Source: Umbilicaria muhlenbergii
Lineage: Eukaryota; Ascomycota; Lecanoromycetes; Umbilicariales; Umbilicariaceae
DNA length: 64,000 nucleotides
NCBI GenBank assembly: GCA_000611775.1
Contig: KK106983.1
Span: 406,205 to 470,204, forward strand
Direction of reading: 5' to 3'
In this document: positions 10,510-21,384 of the stretch, piece by piece
How the letters are laid out: each line of letters opens with the position of its first letter
Numbering within the stretch: position 1 is the stretch's first letter
Notes under the pieces: model-generated
Told to the model about the DNA's origin: nothing
What the model saw: the letters and a program-made list of their open reading frames with translations, nothing else
Database searches by the model: none
Position numbers and translations under genes: made by a program

Positions 10510-12245
10510 CCCTCCTTCAAGTCAACAGATGACTCAACGCTTATCAGATGCTTCAAGAATTCATGATTAAAAATCTCACAGCAGTGAGCCTGTGATCCTG
10601 TGTTATGTTAGTCAACTGTAGCCCCTCAAGTTTAATAGCTCAAGTGATACTTGCCTGTAAATTCAACACCTTGTGCTGCAGCTGAGGGAAAAATCCTCAC
10701 TGACACTCTTCTGTCACTGAGGGCCTGACCAGTCCTGAGTGCAGCATTAATCACACTCAGAGTATGAAGCTGAGCCCTCATGAGAAGAAATGAAGAAGAG
10801 AAGGGAAAAAAGATTTGCAGTGATGATTTTAAGATAATGATGAAGAGCTTTTGAGCAGACGGTCCTGTTATGACCTTAATGTCATTATCAGAGTCATCAT
10901 CAAGGTTGATAACACTGTTGTTCAACTTCAGGATGATAATCTTGTTCATGACTTATTTGAAGATTGATGTGCTTCTCACCTTAAATTTAATGAAATCAGT
11001 TAAGCAGGAGTCTTCTGTTGACTGAGAATATTACTTACTTTATTAAGTGTGACAATGACAGTCATGTTCTTCATTCATTGACATCCTCACAATCTTGTCT
11101 TCAACACACTCAGTGACTTTAGCTTTGCATCAGGATTTTAAGAATTATATGACTTTCCTCTTCTGAACTTGTCACATAGAGTGCTTCACTTATTCAGGTT
11201 CATCAGTGCTGCAACAGCATTCATCACATGATTCTTCATGTACAAGAGCTTGACAATGCCTTGCAGCAACAGGTGCCTGATATGAGCTCAGGTGAGGCTT
11301 GTGTAATGTTGAATGTGATGCATTTGCAGGTGAGTGATCCTCACAACATAACAGAACACATCAATGCCAATGACATCAAAAGAGTTTCATGAGTCATGAG
11401 AGACCTGATCAGGATTCTTGTTTAACTTTAACTGTTTCAGCATGATGAACAAGGCCTGGTCTTGAGTTTTCTACAGTGTTGAATATAAGTTTGATTTAGA
11501 ATAAGATGATATGCATATGTTGATGACAATCTGATGATTTCATGAAAGGTCAAAGGTGAACATGATGATTCAGTTCAGTTATTTGAGAGCTCAGTTTATC
11601 AGCTTTGACCTTCCTCAGCGCTTATTAAGAGCACATGCTCATGCAGGAAACAATGTATTCAGATTTAAAACCTCTGATTAATTGATATCTCAAGACTCTT
11701 TTCATGATATTGTATATTTGTGTCATTCAGTTTTATGATCCTGGTCTGAACATCATCTGATAGGGTGTCATATTCAGGGTAGGATTTCATGTTTGAAGAA
11801 AAGTTATTAAGTGAGATGTTGTCCTTGACTTTCTTCTTTGCAGCGCTTGTCAGCTTTCTCAATGCAGAGTCCTTAGCTGTGATTCATTCATGCTGTGAAA
11901 AGAGCTCAAGCTTGAAGCTTTGTGTGTTGAGCACTCCTTTGACAAGCTGTCATCACATATCATGATATGTGATACCCTCAGGCATGATTTCTTGTGTCAC
12001 TCATGCTGCTCTTGTTGCTCTTATTGCTTGAGTTGCTCATGTTGTCTGAGTTGCTCATGTTGCTTGTGTTGCTCTTCTCATCTTTTTCACTCTTCTCACT
12101 CTTCTTATTCTTTTCACTCTTCTTGTCTTTCTTGTTCTTCTTGTTGATTTCAACTTTCTTGTTGATTCTGTCATTGTACTGTCATTCTTTTGTCATTGTT
12201 AATTGGTCTTTTGAGGTGACAAGAATCATGTTTACCGTCATGAGA
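10510..12245 (-). pseudogene. Gene X, fullest copy (copy 3); unknown protein
   Basis: The longest version of the repeated minus-strand gene. Recognisable parts from its 5' side: a low-complexity Lys/Arg/Glu/Ser/Asn region (12245-11960), an open frame at 11862-11665 (KKKVKDNISLNNFSSNMKSY), a middle region with HLQMHHIQHYTSLT and a Leu/Ala-rich helix (11430-11150), and the open frame at 10949-10632 with NLDDDSDNDIKV. In-frame stops are frequent. It diverges from the DUF6589 gene at 12405 with about 150 bp between, so the two may share a promoter. I cannot assign a family. It could be an accessory protein of the same mobile unit. Confidence 0.4.
11960..12150. repeat. Low-complexity CTT/TTG-rich tract
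   Basis: Degenerate runs of TTGCTC, CTTGTTGC and CACTCTTC. On the minus strand it reads as a Lys/Arg/Ser/Asn-rich low-complexity stretch at the start of gene X. Open frames on the plus strand here are compositional artefacts. Confidence 0.7.
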
Positions 12246-12404
12246 TCAATTTAATCTTAAATGAAAAAACCTTTTCATTATGATAACTAAATCATCATGA
12301 CCTCATCACTCATCCTCATCACTCACCCTCATCATTCATCCTCATCATTGTGCTCAGTTTTTCATTTAATTGTTAAAAGATGAACCTGAATACATCTACT
12401 CATT

Positions 12405-15013
12405 ATGAAACCTTCTTTTGATTTAACAGAGCCACCGTCATCCTCTTCATCATTTTACTCAATAAATCTTTCATCAACTTTACCTCCTTCACCACATCTC
12501 AGCTCCTCATATCAGACACAAGATAATACATCATTCTGCTTTCAAACACCTCAAGATGAGCCTCCTGTGAAATGATGACAAGTTGAGAGTTGAACCTCTT
12601 TTATGAATGACTTTGACAAACTGTTATACATTCTGAACCTTTTTCATAACTGGCACTGAATGTTTCAATCTCTGTTGAAGACCCTGATCACAAATTGAAC
12701 TGATCACAGATTTCAAAAGCTGTACAACACCTTTAAATCCTTTGCCTATGATGAGATACTGAAGAGAATGGATGAGGTTTTAAAACAAGATGATTGAGCA
12801 AGGCTTCTGAACATACAAGGATTCACAGAGGCAGGGAAAATTCTTCAGGCTGAAGTAAAGACTTTGTTCAAAACACTCTGCTTTGAGAAATACACTGCAG
12901 ATGAGTCCACTGAGTCTCTGACTCATATGAATAAATTCATCAGCATGTTACATACATTTGCGCCCTGTTGAATGAAGCTTCTTCATGTCATCAGTCATTC
13001 TTCAGACAAGTCACAGTTGACTCCTCTGAAAGCAAAGTATGTGATAATATTATCAATACTTTGTTATCAAATGCATTGAAATAACTGTGACAATCTTTCA
13101 GGTCTGATGAGCCTATACTTGTTTCAAGGTGAAAGTTGATGAAGGGTGATTGATATCATGAATGAACTCAGCCTGTCAAAGTCATATAAGACAATTCAAC
13201 ACTGAGTGAAGAAGTTGAGCAAGCTGAGTTAAAAGAAGATCCTTGAGGTTGAAGCATCTTTCTCTGCAGTTGTGACATATGATAATTTTAAATACACAGA
13301 TGACACTTGAGGAGAATGTACAGAAGATAAATGAACCTTTCAGTTCATCATCACTGCCTTAATCTTTTCAGGGCAATGTATATCAGCTGAAGGATTATTA
13401 CAAAGCATGTGAAGATCACATATTTCTTTGTGAGCAATGAATGTCTTGAAGAAATTATCACAAGATCATACATATCATCTGATATGATTCACCTCTTATT
13501 CAAACATCATGAACAATGCTAACTTGATAAACAGATTAAGAAGTATTTCCTTGAAGTGACAATAAAGTCAGTGTATGCAACATGCTCTGACACTGTCATT
13601 TCACCACAATTCTGGATGACAATCATGCCACAGGTTGAGCTTATCATCATGAGACAAATCACCTCATACCCTCTTCAACTGATCATGGTGAATGAGAGCA
13701 CCACCATCAACAATATAATAATACTGAAGAACATCTTTCTGAATCAATTGAGTTATCAGACAGAGGATACTCAATTCTGCATTAATTTACAGTTGATGTT
13801 TGAAGATCTGAAGACTGTCAAGTGAATGCACTCTGTTATCAGTATTCAACGCTCAACCGCAGAATTATCATTTGATAAGATGAGTTGATTACTTTCAGGT
13901 CTTGATTTATGACATCTTCAACTCAACATGTTACAGCTGATACATAAAGCTCACTGAGGTGCCAGCTCTTCACTCAATCAGTCAACTCTACAATATGCAG
14001 CAGACAAATGAGATCAGTCTGAGGTCATGAAGCTGAATAAGTTTTAAGCACTTAAGGATCTTATCCTTCACAGCTACTACACCCGTGTGAATGAGGTTCT
14101 TATGTTGACAATGCAGCATGATTCAGTTGCTGTTGATTCAGAGTTCAAAAGATTGACATGACTGTGAGAGCATACCTGACTGGCATGAAATAATCAGCTG
14201 AACAGACTATATGAGGCATTTCACTCAGATCTGATGAGTATGACTGAAAAAAGCATGCTGAATGATCACTGGCAGAATCATGTTCAGTTTTGTAATCATG
14301 TGAAGGTCTACATGCTTCTGTCTTACATCATCAAGCATGTAAACATTGAACTTCTTCACTGAGCCTTACAGAAGTGCTGCATCATGTTTTAATTCAAAAC
14401 TGCCAGGAAGGTTCAGTATGCATGAAAACTTATTCAACAGTTACACATCACTGACAGTGATGCATTCAGTGTTGAATTACAACAGATCATTCTTGTCAAC
14501 AGTCTTGTCAACCTTCATCTCAATGATTATAATCATGATTACACATTCAAGACAGATCAACTCCTTGAGCTTCACAACAACATTATGAAGTTCTTTCAAA
14601 GTGAATGATCATCATTTACCTTGAGAAGTGAGAAGCTCCTTGAGTAATGTGCACTGAATGAACTTTATTTTCAGAGATTAAAGCATGACATAGAGACAAC
14701 CTTCAGTTCATGACAATCAGGTGAACACTCATTCAAAAGTGCCTCTGAGGATATTCTCTTCATGACAAGGACGCTGACACAGTCATCTTTAAGCATTAAT
14801 CATGAGCACTTTACTGATTATGATGTCATAAATCTAAGGAATGAGGGCCTTCTACATTTAAATGAGAACATTGCAACATATAATGCAGAGGCTCAAAATG
14901 ACTCTGATTGAGATGATGAGAATATTGAAGGTACAGTGAAAGAGTTGTTAAATGAGTATTCAGCAACTACATCAAACTCCTCTGCAGCCTTTAAAGAATT
15001 TGAATTGATCTAG
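12405..15013 (+). pseudogene. DUF6589-type protein gene, decayed
   Basis: The frame starting MKPSFDLTEPPSSSS reads through a Ser/Pro-rich N-terminus. It continues with FAYDEILKRMDEV, then LKAKYVIILSML, SKSYKTIQHWVKKL, and near 13268-13340 the block VVTYDNFKYTDD followed by FIITALIFS. This pattern (helical repression-like segment, YDNF motif, then a conserved TTALxF strand) matches fungal DUF6589 proteins as I remember them, and the C-terminal half, with helices around LLELHNNIMKFF, also fits. More than ten TGA codons and a few TAA interrupt it. Most TGA fall where Trp is plausible. About 870 codons, a usual length for the family. The TAG at 15011-15013 may be the true end or a mutated Gln. 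Function of DUF6589 is unknown; it occurs in repeated fungal genes and may be transposition-related. Confidence 0.6.
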
Positions 15014-15284
15014 ATCATGCATTATCACTGAAATGAGCAGAAGTCTTTCTTTTTCAATTAAAAGAAGATGATGATAAATTTAAATTCTGTTCTCTCAGTG
15101 CAGTTGATTGTCAGTTACTGTCAACAACAGCCTCTGAAACTGATGTTGCATGTACAGTGTTTGATTGAAATCTACATCATGTAATGCTTGAAGAATCTCT
15201 GACTGTATGTTGACTCTTTGTGAATTTCCCACTTTGAGGTCTGAATGATGAAAGTGAAGGCAACAGAGGCAGCAGAGGCATCTG

Positions 15285-15479
15285 AGATGACAGAGGTTAA
15301 GATGATGAAGGTTGAGACAGTGAAGGTTGAGATGATGAAGGTTGAGATGATGAAGGTTGAGACAATGAAGATTGAGATGATGAAGGTTGAGATGATGAAG
15401 GTTGAGATGATGAAGGTTGAGATGACAGAGCTTGAGATGACAGAGGTTGAGATGACAGAGCTTGAGATGATTGAGATGA
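15285..15479. repeat. 15-bp minisatellite GATGATGAAGGTTGA
   Basis: About a dozen tandem or degenerate copies of GATGATGAAGGTTGA and GATGACAGAGGTTGA. It fills the space between the convergent DUF6589 and helicase frames and creates artefactual open frames on both strands. Confidence 0.9.
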
Positions 15480-17574
15480 TTATAAAGAAGACAGCAGAGA
15501 TGTATTAAGAGTAAACTCATCAATGATGTTTAAGAAAGATAATGTTCATGAATTGCTCTGTTCCTGTAATTGACTGACTCAGGTCTGCTTCTTAGCAGGC
15601 TTTTTAACAGGATTCAGTGCACAGTCATTTCATTGAGATGGTTTTTTAAACTTCTTTAAAATTTTTCAAGCTTTCTTTTGATGTTCTTGATCAGTGAAGT
15701 CAGAGCTCAGCTTTCTCTTCTCTCTTTTTCAATCATTGTTATCTGTTCATGCTTTGAATGCCGGTGAATCCTTTGCCTCAAAATTCAGCTGAGTTGAAGC
15801 AACAATAATGGTCACAACTTTCTCTCAGTCATGTAACTTCTTCACACCTGCACCTCCTCATCTCTGCAGAGTGCTTAAATCATTGATACAATTTCTGTAT
15901 TTGACAATGTTGCTTAAAAGTAAATCTGACATAACAACAGTAAGCTGCAGATGAAAGAAAAAATCATGAAAAAGACTCTTTGTCTTCTGCTCACATCATT
16001 TCAACAGTTCACCTCATTGATAAGGCTCTTTCAGGGAATTCTTAACATCACTGTTGAAAGAGATCATCATCATTCTATTAATCTTGTGCTGAGGATGACA
16101 GACTGTGCAGCATCACTCTGATACAGACTTAATCACTGTTGAATCTTGATAAATCACATCATCAAAGAATGCAAGACTACTTTGATGCATACATGTTTCA
16201 GAGTTCAGCAGAGTGAACAAACCTGAGGTCATATTCTTTCTTCACTCAACATTCCTTTTGTCACTGACTTTGACTGCAGTGAAAGGATCTTTTTCATCAC
16301 ATCAATTCAGATATAATAAAAGAAAGTCACTGCAATCTACTTCATTTCAGACAGCTTAACTCATTTGTTGATACAGCACCTGCATACTTGAGGGCAACAA
16401 TCACTGTATAACTCATGTACAGTCTGAGTTATCAACCTCTAGATCATAGGCGTCCGTGGTTATTATTATGTGACATTTGGTACATTCAGGATTTGGTTTT
16501 CAGAATTCATCAGATATCTTTCTCTTATTGTTGACAGTCATGTGTGAGAAGATCAGTCATACTCATTTTGAAGCCTCTGATGAATATTCAAGTTCTTTCA
16601 TTCATCACTGAAACAGCTCAATAGCCTGCTGAATGAGCTTGATCTCATTCATGTACACTATTGTCTTTGAGATATCAAGAGGACCGGTGACTGTTACTGA
16701 AAGTAAGAACTTCAAATTCAGCATGATCTTCTGAGGGTGCTCAAGGCAGTCTGCAGCCATGAAGATCTCAGGATGATCAATGAATGTTTGATGAATAATA
16801 ACATCATCATGAAACTCAGTGTGATGCTTGACTTCCTGCAGAGTCTTTGCATTCAATGTTGCAGAGACCTTTAAAACAGGTACATGTGAAGAAATTCAAC
16901 TGCAAAGTATATGCAGATTCTGATATTCAGGCTGAAAGCTTCCTCATTCACTGACAAGATGTAGTTCATTAATTGTTATCAAAATTAAGCCTGCCTGAAA
17001 GAAAGGTGCATGAAGTACATCCTTTTCAAATTACTTTGACACTGCAATCTCAGGACTGACAAAGATTATATAAGTGTTAATTCAATCACCTTTGATAAAG
17101 TGGCAAGGGTTAATCATGAGTATAGTCTTCAGCACTGATGACTGCACATGTTCTTTCATTGTTGATCTCATCATTGAGAACAATTGACTTCACATCAAGC
17201 AGATGTTTAAGCTTCTCAGTCTGCTCCTCCTCAAGCAACAACAGTGACATTATTATCAGTGCTATGTATGATTGATCTGTCTCAATTAAGGGTGTCACTT
17301 GAAAGACAATGCTCTTGTCAAACCTCATCTTAGCAATGAGAATTATATCTGTTTGATTGTACATCAGTGATTGAATAACCTGCAACTGCATGAGTTTCAG
17401 GCTGTGTTCAAACACCTCTGTCACATGACAGTGAATATGTTCATTCTGTTCCTTCATTCCCTCCGTGGTGTCACTTGAAATCAGCAATGTTGCAACACCC
17501 TTAAGAATGTTTTCATTGTCTATTCACAAGGCATCATCTGATGTTTCATTCAACATTGTCTTCATCACCTTCAT
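15480..17574 (-). pseudogene. RecQ-type ATP-dependent DNA helicase, decayed
   Basis: RecQ helicases unwind DNA 3' to 5' with ATP. The two best-preserved frames carry family landmarks. At 17487-17110: LMQLQVIQSLMYNQTDIILIAKMRFDKSIVFQ, here split as motif 0 (LQVIQSL) and a degenerate Walker A (AKMRFDKS for AKTGFGKS), then ALIIMSLLLLEEEQ and NDEINNERTC. Around 16990-16900 a NELH stands where DEIH/DEVH motif II belongs, followed by VPVLKVSATLN (motif III). At 16856-16605: FIDHPEIF and PLDISKTIVYMNEIKLIQQAI, the start of the second RecA lobe. A C-terminal Lys-rich tail ends at TAA 15480. Several stops and substitutions in ATPase motifs mean it is inactive. The ATG at 17574 is in frame with KVMKTMLNETSDD. 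Such RecQ-like genes also occur in fungal subtelomeres and mobile units. Confidence 0.75.
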
Positions 17575-18044
17575 CACATCACTTGTGGACAACTGCAGAT
17601 GTCTTAAAGAGGTTTGCTTTCACCTTAAGCTGATGTGAAGAGTCATCAGGTACGGGACAGTGAACCTATGACATATATGACAAGACTGACACTAGATATT
17701 TGCTTGCAAGTTGACTCAGAGATTGCTTAAGAGTATGAGAGGCGCTGAAGAAACTTTGAGCTGATGTGATCATTTAATTTTAAAGATACTGAGTCAGGGT
17801 TTTTCAACAATATCAAGGAGACACGCTCTCACAAGGAATAACTCAACAACAGCATGCACAATCTCAAATCTGACAGCAAGATTTAATAAAGCAGGTGCTA
17901 TATAATCAACTTCACATATAAATATATAATTATAATGATGTTGTTGACGCTTTCATGTCATCAGTGATAAACAGGTGAAGGATTCAACGTGAAGCAGTTT
18001 CTGTTGAGCATGTTTATCATGACATGAAGCGTTTTCTGACTTGT
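17575..18044. other. Upstream region of the helicase
   Basis: AT-rich noncoding sequence that would hold the helicase 5' region. Apart from the inverted repeat at 17947-18032 nothing is recognised. Confidence 0.4.
17947..18032. repeat. Imperfect inverted repeat near the right edge of the RecQ block
   Basis: ACGCTTTCATGTCATCAGTG continuing to GATAAACAGGT (17947-17976) pairs with CATGTTTATCATGACATGAAGCGT (18009-18032, given here only as positions plus its core GACATGAAGCGT), with small bulges. The stem is about 24 bp. It lies at the AT-rich side of the composition change at about 18045 and could be a terminal structure. Confidence 0.6.
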
Positions 18045-18344
18045 TTTCAAGATTACGCCCTCAGACCCTCCCTGGAAAATGCACACAGTCAGCATTTGTA
18101 GTTAATCTTAAAGGGCATTAAGGCCCGGCTAGTCCTAGCTGAGGCAGAGGGGTCTGAGTGACTGAGGCAAATGTAACTCACAGGGCAACACTGCATTATA
18201 AACAATGCTGCACCCCCCTCCTCCCCCTCCCCCCCTTGGTAGGAAAATATGAATACACATAAACATTGATAGAAAATCAGAATTTCATCAATTGAACTGC
18301 AGATTTCAATTTAAATAAACAGCTTTGAAGCTCTGCATTGTAGT
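18045..18344. other. Normal-composition noncoding patch with C-rich tract
   Basis: CpG, CCA and TGG reappear briefly. The patch contains a C-rich run (18210-18238, blocks of C separated by T) and no coding frame. It separates the RecQ block from the pogo transposase and may be unique host DNA or the 3' flank of the pogo element. No clear terminal inverted repeat was found. Confidence 0.55.
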
Positions 18345-19985
18345 CTATAGTAGAGCTGTAGAATCTATGAATTTCAGAAACTTTAAGACTGCTTTTGCTG
18401 TGACAGCTGCAGTTTTTGCTGTCTGCTTCTTCTTCTTATTCTGCAGCTGTTTTAACTTCTTGACTTGTGCCTTCAGCTGCTTTACTTTCTTCAGCACTCT
18501 TCTCTGCTCTGCTAAGTCCTTCTTGATCTGTTGATTAATTAGTTGAGTTTGCTTCTCTTTCTCTTTAGTCTCCTGTAGCTTCTCAGCCTCCTCCTTTACT
18601 AATATTCTTTTTAACTTTGTATATGCTTTCTTAAATTGAGTCTGCTGCTTCCCCTTTCATATATTAGCCTCCATGAGGGCTTTTGTTCAATGTTCAAGTA
18701 TAATACAGTCTGCAATTGCTTTAATAGCAGCTTTACTGAGCTGCATCACATGCTGTTTCACATGTGAAGTTCCGTTCAAAATCTGATTCACAACATCATT
18801 GATTTCAGAGGGGTTGAAAGGTGTAAGAATGAGGTTGACAGAGTATTCATTAAAATCTGTAATAATCAGTTCTGAAGGAGTTTAAGGGTGAAGAGAGAGC
18901 TTAACTATAACTGCTGCAGAATTGAAGGAATATAACTCTGCAGCAGCTCAAGAAGAGGTGATATTATTTTATGTAATAATCTTTGAACTGACCTGTAAGT
19001 AGTGCTTCAAGAAATCTTATTTGTCAATAAAATAACAGCCTTCAGAATGACTGTTATTCTCAATTGACTTCTTATAAACCTTTGTCAACAGCTCAAAGAT
19101 ATCAATATCAAGAGACTGTAGCAAGTGCATAGAATGAGAGGGTAAACATAATGAAATAATGCCTTTCTCATGACAAAAATTAATGAATTGACTGATGCAA
19201 TAAGAGTCATGATTATTTAAAATAAGAAGCTGCTTTTCAGCTGCTTTTTGAGCAGTATAAAGCTTAAATACCTTGATTAATCACTTCAATTTAAGCTCAT
19301 TATCAGTTCAACTCTTCTCAGAAACAGTAATAACAGTGCTCTTAATAATCTCCTCTTGAAATCATTCTTTTAAGAGCTTTTTCCCCTTGAAGATCATCAT
19401 AAGTGAAAAATGCTAACCTCATATGAATATGCATTTTATTAAAGTTGTTCATTTTTTATTCTCTGACTGTTGAATGTTCTCAGTCTTCATTATACATGAT
19501 ATAATAATCTTGAAGAATGTTATAACCTCATGCAGTATACTCTTTTCATTCATATTGTAAATATCCCTCATAGTGATGTCATACTTCTCAATTGTCATGT
19601 TGTATAATTAAAATCAACACTCAATGACTTCTTGAAAGCTTATTAAATATCATGCTTGATTTAACTTATAAAAGAAGGTGCTTTTCAGGTCAGAGTGATG
19701 CTGTAGAAATTTTAAATATCAATTAAAACTCAAGTTAATTATATTTTCTTTCACTACAAGAAGATTCTTGACTAGAGATTATAAATCTTTAATTCACAAT
19801 GATCACTCTCATCTTGCTGTTATAATAATTCATCTTTTTATAAAATTCTCTTTTACAACTGATAATCTCTGCATGTTACTGCTGAATATGTGTTTAGGCT
19901 GTTGAGTGCCCTGAATTCTCCCTCATAATGTACAGTCTGAAATGTCATATTAAGTGACAATTCAACAGTAGAAAGGTATCAGGGT
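18345..19985 (-). pseudogene. Fot1/pogo transposase, near full length but decayed
   Basis: Minus-strand product resembling fungal pogo-class DDE transposases. A CENP-B/psq-like N-terminal region reads as DLKSTF...LNQA near 19600-19700. The middle has DITMRDIYNMNEK, matching the DIYNFDE catalytic block with the acid changed. The second catalytic block reads LLILNNHDSYCISQFINFC (19250-19170), against LLILDGHxSH in active enzymes, followed by LCLPSHSMHLLQSLDIDIF. The C-terminus is the typical Lys/Gln coiled region (KKVKQLKAQVKKLKQLQ) ending at TAG 18345-18347. Both visible catalytic Asp positions are altered and several stops interrupt it. The TIRs and TA duplication were not found. Its 5' side stops at the LTR of element C (20011). 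Confidence 0.78.
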
Positions 19986-20010
19986 CATTATATATAATAA
20001 TATAATAATA

Positions 20011-20092
20011 TGACAGTATGACAGTATGACAGTATGACAGTATGACAATATGACAGTATGACAGTATGACAGTATGACAGTATGACATTATA
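20011..20092. repeat. Microsatellite (TATGACAG)n at LTR start
   Basis: About ten tandem copies of the 8-mer TATGACAG, at the 5' edge of the C LTR. The right LTR has a shorter, more degenerate version (42634-42680). Confidence 0.9.
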
Positions 20093-20298
20093 ACTTAAAT
20101 ATGATGACTCAGCGCCTAGCGCCTTGACATCAAGTGAAAACTCTTCACAAGAAGGTGCAGAAATCTGCTTTCTCAATGATCAATTTTGTCACCTAATAAA
20201 AGACATATAATCATTGCATTGACTTTATCATGATTATATTACTCATGACACTCTGTTTAACACTTATATGATGACTGTTGTACACTCAACCTCTTACA
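20011..20298 (+). repeat. Left LTR of element C
   Basis: 288 bp; starts TGACAGTATGACAG, ends CTCTTACA. It matches 42636-42891 throughout, except that the leading microsatellite is about 32 bp longer here (four 8-bp units). Confidence 0.8.
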
Positions 20299-20340
20299 TA
20301 CTGATCACTCAGTACCTTCAGGTGAACAGTCATGTCAAAA

Positions 20341-20982
20341 GCATAAAACATGATGACATTAACACTTCAATCTCATCAGGTCAGTGAAACAGTTAATAAT
20401 CAAGCTGAGATAAACTCTTCAACTAACAGATCTACATTATCAGTTGTTGATACTTTTATTTCTGACATCAAAGATGACAGGTGTGAACACATCACTGCAG
20501 GTAATTCTGATGACATCATTAAAGATCTTAAAACAATCACTGCTCACAATCAAAAGATCATCAAGCATCAGTGATTATAATTATGATATGTATAACAAGA
20601 AATTGAGTTTAAAGATAATAAAAGAAAGCTCTGAGAATTTAATTAACATTTATAAGAAGATTCTTCAATTATGATAAACTCAAAAAATGACACAGATTCA
20701 TCACATGAATTATGATGTTAAATTATAATAAACATCACACCTTCCTCTTTTTAACATCTTGTAAAGTCATGAGAGCCTCATCTCTATGCAGGAGGTGTTA
20801 AAGTCATGAGATGAAAACTTTAAAAATATTTGAACAAAATTAATCAAAATTAAAAGCTGATGTCAGAGCAATTTCTTATCAAATGAGATTTCATCATTTA
20901 AGCAGGCACCTACCTAAAGAAAACTGTCATGAGTGATTAATGAAAACAGAAGAAGCAGCATGATCATATTTAAATCACTTAA
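20341..20982 (+). pseudogene. Element C gag-like region, first part
   Basis: AT-rich decayed coding region after the C LTR. An open stretch at 20350-20574 includes EINSSTNRSTLSVVDTFISD. The region is interrupted at 20982 by element A and resumes at 34537. Confidence 0.5.
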
Positions 20983-21234
20983 TGTCAAGTTTACACCTGA
21001 ACATGTTACTGAACACTGAACTGAATGTTGTACTGAACTGAATGACTGAATGAGTTAGCAGTGATTAAACTGAATAAGTTAACAGTGATTAAACTAATGA
21101 GTTTAACATGCATATAAAAACTTTAATCTTTGCACTCTTTTCTTCTTTTGCTTCTTAGACTAGAATTCTTCTCTGTAGTTAAATGTCAGCTGTTAAAACA
21201 TATGCATTAATTCATAATCTGCATAATCTTGACA
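20983..21234 (+). repeat. Left LTR of element A
   Basis: 252 bp with perfect short inverted ends TGTCAAG and CTTGACA. Same length as 34285-34536. Confidence 0.9.
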
Positions 21235-21384
21235 TTATTTTAATCTTTTTCTTTATCTTCTGCTGCAAGGCATTCTGAATAAATTCTGAATCAGATTGAC
21301 ACTGAAGTCAGATAATCAACACATCAGAATTAAAATCTGAACCAGAATTAAAATCAAAACCAGAATCAGAATTGAAAATTAATC

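Noticed and set aside
11920-12254. Plus-strand Leu/Ser/Cys-rich frames near 11920-12254
   Set aside because: Low-complexity CTT/TTG tract; the coding sense, if any, is the minus-strand start of gene X.
15095-15523. Open frames with HLNLHHLNL or KVEMMKVEMM repeats on both strands
   Set aside because: Products of the 15-bp minisatellite between two convergent genes.
18210-18240. C-rich tract as an origin or i-motif regulatory site
   Set aside because: Only a short C/T run in a small normal-composition patch; nothing else supports a function.
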